Part shown: positions 49,094-59,921 of the stretch, in pieces
Numbering within the stretch: the first letter of the stretch is position 1
How the letters are laid out: each line of letters opens with the position of its first letter
From: Pyrenula massariospora
Taxonomy: Eukaryota > Ascomycota > Eurotiomycetes > Pyrenulales > Pyrenulaceae
Direction: 5' to 3'
Assembly: GCA_021030905.1 (NCBI GenBank)
Contig: JAGFMI010000001.1
Location: 868,001-932,000, forward strand
Length of the DNA: 64,000 nucleotides
The notes under the pieces: generated by a model
What the model saw: only the letters and a program-made list of their open reading frames with translations
Told to the model about the DNA's origin: nothing
The model's database searches: none
Made by a program: the position numbers and the translations under genes

Positions 49094-50455
49094 TTGTGCC
49101 AGACCTTTCCAAACTGAGGCTCTTTCTGATGCGAAAACATTGCGTTTCAAGATAAATAGTAATCCATCTTAGATATTTTCGGCACGCATGTCTCTGCACT
49201 TGCCGACACCACGATGCAGGACATCGTCACTCCCAGCAGCCGATTACCGAATAGCAGATCGACTCACAGCGCATTTACGTGGCCAAAGTTCTGCAGCCAA
49301 AAGTCGTCCCACAACAAGCCAGAGCCCAAGACTGTGGAGATTCCGTGACGGCCATTTCTGCCATCGGGTAAAATGCAATGTGCAGCGACCATTATTGGCT
49401 GGATGTTGGTCGGCCCAGCGCTGTCGCCAGCAACATAGCAGCGAGCATCTCCCCGCACATTGATCTGCCGACTTCGACAGCCAAGCGGGAAGTCCGGGGA
49501 AAGGTGACGCGCTATAACCCCACACGATCGTGTCAGAAGTCGTGGCGCATTTGATAGTGAGCCTTCGCGCCCACCCTGGCTATTTGGATGCGCCACAACT
49601 TTTGATTATCACCCTCACTTACAGGGTTCCCGTCTGAACGAATTGTATGAGACAGGACAAGAACAGGGTTCAAATGTAAACAGAAAAGGGAGTTATGGCA
49701 AGATCGTCACCTCCGGATCCCTCGAAACCATGGACCGCGCACTCAGAAGACAGTCGCGCAAGTCGCACATCCAACACGGCTCGGTAACCAGCTCCTGAAT
49801 ATTCCTCTTTGCTGATCGCCGAGCCCTCCGAGCCGGACTTTGATGATGCAGGAATCAGGAAGCTTCGGACGCCTCCACACAGCTCTAATAAAAAGCTTCC
49901 CCTTTGTATGTATCAGGTTTTCCGCTGCGAACATCGAGCTTTGGGAAGCAATGCATAATCCCACGGTAACCCTACTTCAGATCAACGCAGGGGGGGATGG
50001 AAAGTTGCTGATTGGTACAAGAACCATGAAGCTTAGGATAACCCATCGATTTATAGGCACCTCTTGAACGTAGCCTTTCAGGGAGTTCGTAAACCATCCC
50101 GGAAGCCACCCCGGACCAGCCCTAAAGCCAGTCGATCCCCTTCTAGAGTAGTCTTTAGGGTAGTCCTTCGAGCCGTCCCTAGGGCAGTTTATGAAGGGGT
50201 CGCTGCTTCAGACCCCCCTAGACTACTTAGTCGCCAAACTTGGACAATGATCAGCAACCTTGGGTTATGATCAGCAATTCTGGCACCGGGACCTAGTCCC
50301 CGGAAAGGTAGACTGATGAGACAGTGTCGCGAAGGTATAACCCGCCCGTCTGCCATTAAAGCTATCAAAGAGTATCGTTTTTGTCTCGCTCAGCGAAAAC
50401 CACACCACAGACTCTTTCACAATTTAGCTGCTACGCGAGAAAGCACTGTGTCAAA
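49094..50455. other. Divergent intergenic region between P450 and sugar porter
   Basis: Must hold both promoters. It has a GC-rich part (49,200-49,600) with a 110-codon minus-strand frame lacking ATG and any recognisable motif, and a repeat block at 50,081-50,280. I see no convincing TATA box assignable to either gene. Confidence 0.6.
50081..50280. mobile_element. Possible end of a DNA transposon or MITE
   Basis: ATGATCAGCAA occurs twice 20 bp apart (50,247 and 50,267). A hairpin GGGGTC/GACCCC lies at 50,196-50,216, and before it a run of degenerate ~12-bp units (CCCTAGGGCAGT, TTTAGGGTAGT, CCTTCGAGCCGT). Short subterminal repeats of this kind are typical of Tc1/mariner-like ends in fungi. 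I find no second end or target-site duplication, so this is either a solo relic or a minisatellite. Confidence 0.35.
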
Positions 50456-52361
50456 ATGGCAAAGAGAAGCCCAGATTCTCCATTAGGTAACTGGAAATGT
50501 CTTGTTAGTCGCTCTAAGAACTTGTGACGGAGGTCGCTAACTACGAAAAGCTTGCAATTCTTTTGGTCTCTATGTGTCAGTGCAGTATCGGCCATATCTT
50601 GAAAGGCATGAATTGACAAAGCTTAGGTCCATTCCAATATGGTATGGATTTTGGATTGATCGCAGGGATACAAGCCATGATTGGTTTCCTTCAGGTGCGT
50701 GATGCTCTGGATATCTCGAGTACTAGATGATTGACACCTGCATAAGATATTTGGGTACAAGGATGCCAAATCGCCAGTCGGGTGGAACATCTCAAGTGGA
50801 AGACAGCAGCTCATTAGCAGCTTGATGACCCTGGGAGCCTTCCTTGGATCGATGGTAGTTGGCCCATTGGCAATGCTGGGTGGTCGAAAGCCGATGATCT
50901 GGGTTGGAGCTTTGCTCATATCTATTGGTGACATCCTCATGATGGCTTCAAACAGCCTAGGTGCTTTGTATGCTGGACGACTCATCCTTGGAATCGGTAA
51001 TGGTTTCTTCATGACCTTTTCGCAGCTCTACATTCAAGAATGCAGTCCGGCCAAGTTCAGAGGTCTTGGAATATCCGCCTTTCAATTTTGGACGTCAATA
51101 GGTACCCTCATTGGCACAATCGTGGACAACTTCACAGCTCCGATCATCGGCAAAAATTCTTACATGATTCCGCTTGGCCTTGTCTACATAGTGCCATTCT
51201 TCATCTCCATCGGCCTCATTTTCATACCCGAATCGCCTCGTTGGTTGCTGCGACATGGAAAGGCGGACCAAGCTCGGAAATCTTTACTATGGCTGCGACC
51301 GGAAGCGAGCATGGTGGAGACGGAGATGGCAAATATTCAAGCAGCCATCGAGGCGGAGAAAGATCTCGCACGAGCTGCATCCTGGACAGACATGTTCAAG
51401 AATCCTGTGGATCGGCGTCGGACAATGTTAGCTATCGTCGCTGTTAGTACACAAGCCGCGTCCGGCGCTATGTTCATGATCGCATATGGGACATATTTCT
51501 TCGAGATGGCTGGTGTTGGAAGTCCATTTGAGAATTCTTGCATCTTGACCGCTGTCGGCGCTTTCGCCATCATCGTCAATACCTTCCTCATAACACACGT
51601 TGGTCGACGTCGCATATTTCTTATCTCCGGATTGATCTTGTGCGGCCTTTGCCAGATGGTTATTGCAGCTTTGTACACCGCTCAACCGACTGCGGAGTCA
51701 TCGAGAAAGGCGATTGTGGGGTTCTCAGTCTTATACATCGCTGCCTTCAATGTAAGGACTCTGCAATACGAGAATGTCTGAGAGGACTGACATCATGTAG
51801 GGTATGATCTCAGCCTATGCATGGCTCAGCGGAGGAGAACTTCCATCGCAGAGACTCCGTTCTCACACATTTGGTCTCGCCGCCGGTATTGGATTTCTGG
51901 GCGCCGTAAGTTAAATGTAATACAATGATATGAAAGTGCTAACGACTTGAGAAGTGGCTTGCTACCTTTACTGCGCCATACTTCATCAATCCCGACTCTT
52001 TGAACTGGGGGCCGAAGTACGGTTGGATCTGGTATGAAAGCTACCTTCGCTTTGACCATCTTTCACTCACACCCGCAGGTTTCCATCATGCTTTATCACA
52101 GCTACATTTCTATTTTTCTTCTTCCCGGAGGTCAAAGGTCGGACATTGGAAGAGATTGATGAGATGGTATGAGAACGATTTTGATATGGTAGAGTCGTTG
52201 CTAACATGTCGTAGTTCGAAGCTCGTCTTCCAGCTCGGAAATTCCGGAAATATGTTTGTGAGGGACGTGGGACAATCCACAAGACCAAAAGTAACGAGAC
52301 GGAGGAGATCGTCTGGGGCAATGAGAAGGCCGCTGCTGAGGCAGCTGTCAACACAGCTTAG
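50456..52361 (+). CDS. MFS sugar porter (hexose/disaccharide:H+ symporter type)
   Basis: Twelve-helix plasma-membrane sugar transporter of the fungal sugar porter family. Well-supported exons: ...50,575, 50,627-50,694, 50,747-51,751, 51,801-51,905, 51,955-52,031, 52,079-52,166 and 52,215-52,361; introns are 47-52 bp. Signatures: PFQYGMDFGLIAG in helix 1, GRKPMIWVGA after helix 2, PESPRWLLRHG after helix 6, and PEVKGRTLEEIDEM after helix 12. About 520 residues, normal for the family. The N-terminus is uncertain. The ATG at 50,456 (TCAAAATGG) is the best start, but joining it to the exon reading VANYEKLAILLVSMC needs either a 32-bp intron or a frame change; the 46-bp intron that fits local sizes is out of frame. 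So the gene may have a damaged 5' end or an unrecognised first exon. The substrate cannot be read from sequence. Confidence 0.88.
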
Positions 52362-52669
52362 TTCTGAGTCTTTTGGCGTGATTGGGAGGGTTCGCTCGTG
52401 TTGAGAGTAATGTTTGAAGGTAACGAATACTTGAGCGGCTGGCGGAGTCGTTGGATGCGGATTGCGCCAAGGCCTCTGCGTTGCACAAGCCCCTTTAGGC
52501 TACATACTGGGGAGGGCAAACACAGTCTATCATTCCTACCATCAATATCAATTTATTCTTTCAGAAACTAGCCGTTAAATGTGATTGATGACCCGCTGGT
52601 ACTTTTACTTCGCGCAATTTTCTTCTATTTGGTTAATCTAAAAGCAATGCATTGTAAGGCCTCTGCATG

Positions 52670-54272
52670 TTACAGAAATTGCTTTACTATATCATCAAAA
52701 TTCTCTTCTGCGTCCTTCTCAGTATCAAACTTGAAAATCCAATCCTCCCTGGGTATCTGAATGCTTTCTGGATTGTCTTTGACCTGCAAATGTGGGAGTC
52801 AGGTTTATCAGTTGCGAGAAGATGATGAATATTAGTGAAAGTCAAAGTTGCTTACCTTCTCCCAATCTGCTTTGTGCCACATGTCGCGAGTAGATTCGCC
52901 TGTTTTCTGTACCTTTCTGACACGGTCATACCTTGAAGTCTTTTTTAGTTGGAATGGTGGCAGGTGAGCTTAAACATCAACTCACCGGATCGCCTGGTAA
53001 GTTTGAAGTGCTGCGGCAATATTCGCTTTACCAGCCCGCTTAAGACAAATTGCTAGCACGACACCATCTTCCATTGCCTGCGTTGCGCCTTGGACGGATG
53101 TGGGCAAGAAAGGATGCGCGCTGTCCCCAGCCAGAGCGATGCGTCCATTTTCGCTTACCCAAGTCGGCAGAGGGTCTCGATAGACGAGCTTCCAATCGAC
53201 AAGAGATGACTCTGGTGTTTTCTCAATGATCGTTTTACACATCGGGTCCCATCCTTCAATAACTTTGTAGACATCCGCAAGTTTTCCAGGAAATGACCAC
53301 GATTCTTCGATATCTGCTTCGTCCTTTATTTCTTAGTCAAGAGACTACAAATACTCGGTCCCAGTTTACCTTGTGCGTGAGAACCCAGCAACCTTGTGTT
53401 GTCAGTATTATGATTTTGTTCTCGCCTATCCAGCACTCACAGTCACTGCCATTCTTGATGGTGGAGAACAGAAAATGGACGTCTGGACCAATCCACCCTT
53501 GAAAAGTATCCCCATTTTCGCAGAAGTGCTTTGTCCGCGGGTCTTTGATCATGTCGGTGTTAGGAAACCAGGATCTAAAAACCGCATAACCGGAGCTTTT
53601 CGGCTTGTCGAGGTATCCTAGGGACCGTAAGCTTTAGCTGTGAATTATTTTCTCCCAAGCCTACCCAGGACAAGTTCTCTAGCTTTTGACCGCACTCCAT
53701 CACAGCCAATGACAACATCACCGGTGACCTCCTGCCCATCATCCAATTCAATACCTGCTTTGTCCTTATCTTCGAAGTATTTTAATATCCTTCTCCCAAG
53801 GTTGATCGGAATACCAAGCTCGTCTTTCGCGTAATTATACACCACTTCGTGCAACTCGCCCCGATGTCCATTAAATACCGGCGCTAGTGGGTCATTTTCT
53901 GGAGTCGGCTGATTAACGATGAGTTCGCCCGTCCATTTGTGGATGTTGAAGCCATGTTTCCTAAGATCTATGCTCAAAGCTCGCAGTCTCTTCGAAACCT
54001 CTCCATTTGACCACCGTGTGAATATCCGCCCAGCGTTAGGGCCGAACGAGATGATGTCTCCAAGGGACTTCAACTGGGGAAAAGATTCGTATATTTCAAC
54101 ATCGTGACCTTGGCGGTGACATTCAATCGCAACAGTAAGGCCGCCGAAACCTGGAATATTCAGTCGTTTTCCGATGGATTGTGGAAGACGTCGTACCTGC
54201 CCCTACAACAATGACCTTGATGCCAGTTTTCACGTGAGTAGCCTGCCCATTGACTCCGTTTGTAGCAGCCAT
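52670..54272 (-). CDS. FAD-dependent monooxygenase, salicylate-hydroxylase-like, 429 aa
   Basis: Group A flavoprotein hydroxylase that uses NAD(P)H and O2 to hydroxylate an aromatic or polyketide-like ring. Exons 54,272-54,197, 54,150-53,665, 53,617-53,441, 53,392-53,370, 53,323-52,986, 52,931-52,856 and 52,783-52,670 sum to exactly 430 codons; one exon is only 23 bp. The Rossmann motif GAGFGG is at residues 24-29, the DG motif GCDGVRSKARE at 174-184, and the second FAD motif GDSAHPFLPT at 320-329. Length and motif spacing match salicylate 1-monooxygenase-type enzymes and the FAD oxidases of many fungal metabolite clusters. Soluble, no signal peptide. Convergent with the sugar porter (308 bp between stops). 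Looks intact; substrate unknown. Confidence 0.93.
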
Positions 54273-55090
54273 CTTTGCATTCAAGCTACAGAATCAACGT
54301 CTCAAATCCCAGGCGGACATTCTGGAGGACTACCCCTGCCAGGAAGGCACATGGTAGTCCCACCATCGCCCATTCATCAGTTCACCTCCTCAACTGCCGG
54401 CATGCCGGCCAGACACGGCTGGTTGCATCGTCGAGGCTTAAGGTCATTTACCCGCTGCTCTTAAGAGCAACGATTCTCTGCTAATTTTCTACTTGCCGAA
54501 CATGATCAAATCATTTGTTGGAGATAATGAGGGGCATATTTTGCGGGGGAGCATTACGACCGGAAGCTGGAGGAAGATGAGGGGGAAGATCGTTCATGTC
54601 TCCGCGAGAATGCTAACGTTAGAGGCCGAAGGGTGCTCGGAAGCTTCCCGAGCCGGCCATCCGACACGGCCGCAAGAACCTTCAGTTTTGCCGTGTATCA
54701 GATTCTAAAGTTTAACTCCCCCAAGATGCGTTTGTTAAATTATTTGCGCTGGTATACTTGACCGGGCTCTGTGACTACTTAGAACCTCGAAGCCTGGGAT
54801 GAGACTCAGCTTGTACAACTTGATGCAATCCACATTCCTTCGACACGAGGCCGCCTGTGAGCCATCTGTGAAATTACTAGCATGTGCAAGACCAATGAGA
54901 GCAATCATTGCCAGACCTACAGAATGAATTCAAGGGCATTTCATTGGGACTTTAGGTGAGACGAGATTTAACGAAGGTCTCTATGAGGCTGCTCCGTAGA
55001 AAAACAATGTCAGAAGATCAAAACCTTGGTTTCATTCAACTACGTCAAAGCAGCCGTCGAGCTCAACATATCTCTGCCCATTCCATCACT
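54273..55090. other. Intergenic region upstream of the FAD monooxygenase
   Basis: Holds the promoter of the FAD monooxygenase and the 3' flank of the S41 gene. A perfect short inverted repeat (GCTCGG...CCGAGC, loop AAGCTTC) occurs at about 54,635-54,655, followed by CGG/CCG-containing words of the kind bound by Zn2Cys6 regulators. No gene seen. Confidence 0.55.
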
Positions 55091-57526
55091 TTATGCAAAA
55101 GCAACCAACCCTACCACCCCCAGCACCACTGCCAATACGATATCCACAGCCCGCCCCGCTCCCGTCTTGTTTGCACCTCCGATAAAGACTCCCTTAATAT
55201 CCGGTAAAGCTGTAACATTGCTCGGCCCCTTCTCCACCCCCATTCCATTCCCGTTTCCACTCAAACTACTCGGATGCCCCATACTCCCCTCCACACACAA
55301 TCCTCCCATCTTCCCATCCACTCCACCCCACATAGCCCTCGCCGCGGCTTTCCACGTCGCCGAGATATCAAACAGCATCTCCCTCGTCCACCAAACCCGG
55401 CAATCCGCCGCCTCGTAAACAAACTGCAGCGGCGTCATACTCTCATCACTATCCCCCAGACTATTCTTCAAATTCACGCTCGCAAACGCCGGTGTCGCCG
55501 GATCAGCCACCCGCAGGGTCAGATACTCGCCCAGCGCATTCACGGTGCCGAGGTCGGTGGCATTGAAGCGGGCCAGATCGGCCGGGCTCGCGGGGGTAAG
55601 TTCCTGGTTGAAGACGTTCTGCACAAAGCTGACGATGAGGCTAAAATCAAAGACCTGGGCACCTTTGACGCCGCCGACCGCTTGCATGGGTCCAGTCTGC
55701 GGTCTGCCGCCGGCGACGACGGATTTCACTTTGCCCTGGAACTTGAGGAAGTGGGTGAAGATGTGGCATGTGCTCGCGCAGAAGCCGTCGGTCAGGATGA
55801 CCATGTCCTCCGGCGCAAAAGGCTGAGGTGGGGGGTTGGTCCGATTTCCGAATCCGGTGACGACGATCCCCCCGCCACCACCTGTGAGCATCACGTCCGA
55901 GATGTTGTTTCGGGCTGGGTTGGTGAATTTGTCGCCGTTGACGGCCTTCGAGTTGGTGAAGAATTTATCCCAGGTGCCAAAGGACGCGCCGCCAAGGGAG
56001 GTCATGGCGGTTACGTCGAAAGGTGAATCGCCGCCTACGTCGTCGAACAAGGTCTCATTGCCGGATTTACGGGAGGCGATAGCGTCTGTGGTTACGGTCT
56101 GGCCGACGAAATCCATCTGGTCGAATGCGCGCAAATTAAATGCACCAAAGGGTTCGATTGTGGGGAAGAGCTGTTTGAAGTAATCATATCCCCAGAAAAT
56201 GTTGCCCCCGCCATTAGCTTGTAGGTCGATGACCAATTTCTTTTTCCCACTACTACGACAGGCGGCGAGGAAGTCGGTGAGCACGGTCTGCGCGGCTTGT
56301 TCGGAGAATCCATTAATGGAGAGGACAGCCGTATCAGTCATTCCGGTGTCGTTCATGAAGTAGCCTGCGAGGGAGCCTTCAGGGGAGATGTATTTGGTTG
56401 GTGGATAATCGGTGCGGACTGGTGCGGTCGAAGTTGTAGACGTTGTCTCTGAGCTCGTTGCCGAAGGTGAGGCGCTAGCAGATGACGCCGCGGCGGCGCA
56501 GAAAGAAGCATAAAATTTCTCCCCTGTGTCGACGCCGGTGAAATTTTTGCGAATACGAGCAGCATTATTGAATGTTCTGACTGTGCCATTTTCGAAAGTA
56601 AGCTTTGTGGTTGGAGCTTGAGAGACGCCGGTGAGGCCGAAGAAAGCACCGAAGCCGCCGACTTCCGAGCTAGCAATAGAGAAGAAGACGTTATTGTATG
56701 TTGCATCAGGATCTTGAAGCTTTTGAGTATTTGCAATGTCGGTCAAATATCCCACAGCGTCTTTGTCGTCAATAGTCTTAATCGGTGACGGGGTCCAGGA
56801 TTTATCGCGGGAGGTACGGCTTGAATTGAGATCGTCTGATGACGGTTAGCACTACTCTCAGCATTGATCTGAAATAACGTACCAAACCGAAATAATTGTG
56901 GGAGCGCCTTTCCATCTGAGGAAATGGATACTAATGGCCCGCAGTCGGCTCGAACGTAGGTGAACGCTGTGATTGCGTCCATTGTGTAGCTCAAGTGGCC
57001 GTCATGTGCGCTTGATATTAGGTCGTTGATGCTAGTCTGGAAATCCGATTCTCCTTTGAATTGGTTCGAGGTCACCTTTGCTCGAATCTTATCCAATCCA
57101 CCCATGAGATCAACAGGAGGTCCCCCGACATATCCTATGGAGTATGAGTTTGGTCGAGACATTGGTCCGGATAGTCATACCTTTCGGAGGATTCTTCAAG
57201 AACGCCAATGTACTTTGCCACTGTAGAATTGCTGAGAGCCCATCCATCACCTTCAGCGCATCTTCTTGCTTTAAAGGCGCAGAGTTTTGACAGTCGATGG
57301 CGACCTGTGGGGGCACCTGGATACGGCCTGACGGAGACGCTTTGGCTTGTGACGCAGACATCATACTAACAACAGCGCAAGCTTGTTGTCCTGGAGCAGT
57401 GGCTATCGGGGTTGCGGCGGTCATTGAGCGCTCTGTAGCATTGATAGCGACAGTCGAAGTCATTTGAGATGCTGCTGCTCGCAGCAGTAATGCAGAAGCA
57501 AGAATCCTGAACGCCATCGTGATCAT
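55091..57526 (-). CDS. Secreted S41-family peptidase-like protein, GPI-type C-terminus, 780 aa
   Basis: Exons 57,526-57,181, 57,134-56,883 and 56,835-55,091 (introns 46 and 47 bp) sum to exactly 781 codons. A second ATG at 57,517 would shorten it by three residues. The N-terminus FRILASALLLRAAAS is a signal peptide. A Ser/Thr-rich linker lies at about 317-340. The peptidase core follows: LVIDLQANGGG at 400-410 and the putative nucleophile in LTDGFCASTCHIF, Ser at about 554, flanked by two Cys. The C-terminus is GANKTGAGRAVDIVLAVVLG plus a short hydrophobic tail, typical of a GPI-anchor signal. Fungal S41 proteins of this size (CPAF-like) are extracellular or wall-bound; one relative acts in ribosomally made peptide toxin clusters, but no precursor peptide is evident here. 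Looks intact. Confidence 0.88.
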
Positions 57527-58433
57527 TTCGAAATCGTATACTTCGTCAGCTTGATTAGTTCTCCAAGGCCAGCTTGGGACGGCGCATAAGCCTTTCTATC
57601 TATCCGATGATAAGGAAAAATTCTTCATCTCGGATCAGCTCTTAAGCTAAACGAGCATCACCGACCGACAATTGAAGCCAGAGTGAAAAGAAAGAAAGAA
57701 AACAGATTCCGAGGGCACGCCAAGAGGACCTGTAGATAAGGGACCGGAAGCTCATCGCCGGCTCAGCTGTCACGCGAGCGATGGAGGACGAGCACCTCGC
57801 TCGGCACGTTAATATGAAACTGACATGAGGAAAGAAAGATAGACTTGGCTCCACCAACGGTTATCTTGAAGACGCCAGCAGGGGTTACGAAGGTATTGTT
57901 TCTCAGCATGATGGAGGCTCTTGGCTGGGAACTCAACGCTTTGTCACTCTATGCATGAAACTTCGTGCCTTCTGGGCAAAAGAGTTCCGACAGAGAGGTA
58001 GTGCCACAGGCGTGATGCATGAAACGGACAGGGTTTGGGTACTGGAAGAGTGTCAGAGGACGGTCAAAGCAACAGCCCGGACCTCGGACAGGCTTCATCC
58101 GACAAGCCTTAAAGATAAGATCAATCTAGATGCACACGCAAGTCGTTGTCCGCACGATGTGGGCGAAGACTGCTGGAATTATTAGGAATTGGGTCACATC
58201 AAGTCAAGTACGCGAGATGGTACGTGTGCACACCAAAAGCAGCTGGCGGAGCGGACCCGGAGAAATGAGATGCCGCCGGGGCAGGGGGCGCTTCTTCGAT
58301 CAGGTACCTAAGGCATTGGTAAGAAGATCCAATCGCCGAAAATATGTTCTCCCTCTCTACGGATACTTCATTTTCTATAAATTCCAATGAGGATTCACGT
58401 AGGATCCCAGGATCGGGCGATATCAATTCCAAC
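57527..58433. other. Intergenic, promoter of the S41 gene
   Basis: Several GATA words (near 57,606-57,612) lie upstream of the S41 start. Plus-strand frames at 57,955-58,390 are open but unrecognised. No gene supported. Confidence 0.55.
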
Positions 58434-59310
58434 CTAATATCTAGAAATCGCATGGATAATGGCACCCTCAGTTGCATGCAAAACCTCTCCTACAAAATAC
58501 GTCCCATGTAAACTCGCCAACAACACCCACATCGTAGTGGGCTCAGTCGGCATTGTCGTTCGACTTAGTGGCCCTTGCCCCACGCTCAACCTTTGCAAGT
58601 TCTCTGGGGCAATTCCCCTCTGTTGCTGATGGCAGCGGTGTCTAGATAATACCTGGAGCGATAGCATTCACTCTGATCCCGTTGCTCGCGTATCATTGCG
58701 CCAAACTTCTGGAATACGTCGCGATCGCCTCCTTCGTGCTACTGTGATCTACTAATGTTAAATTTTTCCCACATACCTTATAAAGCTGCAAATAATGATG
58801 ATGATCCTCCCTCTCTTCATGCGCAGCAACGCATATTACACTACGCCGGCGGGTAGCACATATGTGCGGTACGTTTTCTCAACGACGTCAAGCCTGATGT
58901 CCTTTGGGTCCATGGATATCTCTTGCATCGCGGAATTATTGACAAGGACAGAGAGCGTGCCAAACACCCGCAAATATTCATCGACGGCCTTTTGACAGTT
59001 TCATTCTCTTTCACATCCAGCACGAGCAGGTGCGCCTTCCATCCAGCTTTCTCGATTTCCCGCTTTGTAGCCTGAGTGTCTTCCTCCTCTTCTGGCAGAT
59101 ACAAAAACGAGATGTCCGCATCTTCGCGCGCCATCAATCTAGCCACCGAACAGCCTACAACTTTATCTCCGCGAATGATCAGAACAGCTCAATCCTTTAA
59201 GGAGGCCGCGGCCACGATATTGTTCAGGATGCGGTTTGCCATCGTCCGACCAAACCTCAAACTCTGTCTCATGGGCTGCCAGAGGCAGCTTGAAATCGAG
59301 ACCAGAACCA
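58434..59310 (-). pseudogene. Short-chain dehydrogenase/reductase pseudogene
   Basis: Fragments in all three minus frames follow the order of a fungal NADP-dependent SDR of the glucose-dehydrogenase-like type. An N-terminal FKLPLAAHE stretch (about 59,290) is followed by a damaged nucleotide-binding segment (GDKVVGCSVARLMARE where GGDSGIGRSVA is expected), then YLPEEEEDTQATKREIEKAG and LVLDVKENETVK. A frameshift near 58,995 leads to KAVDEYLRVFGTLSVLVNNS. Further on, DHSSTKEAIATYSRSLA sits where the family has YSSTKGA (the catalytic Tyr is replaced by His), then GIRVNAIAPGI and finally GTYFVGEVLHATEGAI. I count at least three frameshifts and several stops. Non-functional. Its position between live genes suggests it was once a cluster enzyme. 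Confidence 0.85.
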
Positions 59311-59921
59311 TTCTTGATCTTGCGCACCAATCTATCAGCAATGATAGGTTGTCGGCGGAGCCTGAGACGTTTTGTCCAGCATCGTGGTGATGGTCGTGGG
59401 AATAAGTGTGGGCGTCAGTGGGAAAGAATTGGATGGTTAAAATGCAAGGTGGGGATTGCAAGCAGATAGGTGAAGGATCACATCTGGAAGCGTCGAAGTC
59501 AAATCTGTCTTAAGGTCATTTAGTCAGCACTCTGAACCGAAGTGCAGGAAATGTAGCATGAGCCTTTGGTGGCCACATGCTGTGGAAGGGCTGTCCGGCG
59601 GAACAGCGCCGTTGGTTTTTGCCTGAGAGCGATAAATTTGGTAGTAAACATGTGAGATAGTTCGGAGCCTTTTGAGCAGATTATTGCGCTCTCAGCAGCC
59701 ACTGTCAATTGGAAGTCGTGAGGCCGAATCGTGCTTCAACCCGAGGACCATATGGTAAAACGAGGAAAAGCTACCCTGGTCCGCACGGACCAAGTCGAAC
59801 GCAATCATGATCCTCCTTTCTCACGATTTTCAGTTTCACAGCTAAAGGCCGACATTTCGGTCCTTGTTGAATTATATTCTATTTTTGATGATGTATAACT
59901 TCAGATAGTCTACATAACAAG
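59311..59921. other. Intergenic, nothing recognised
   Basis: Separates the SDR pseudogene from the CAX gene's 3' end. Short unrecognised frames only. Confidence 0.6.
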
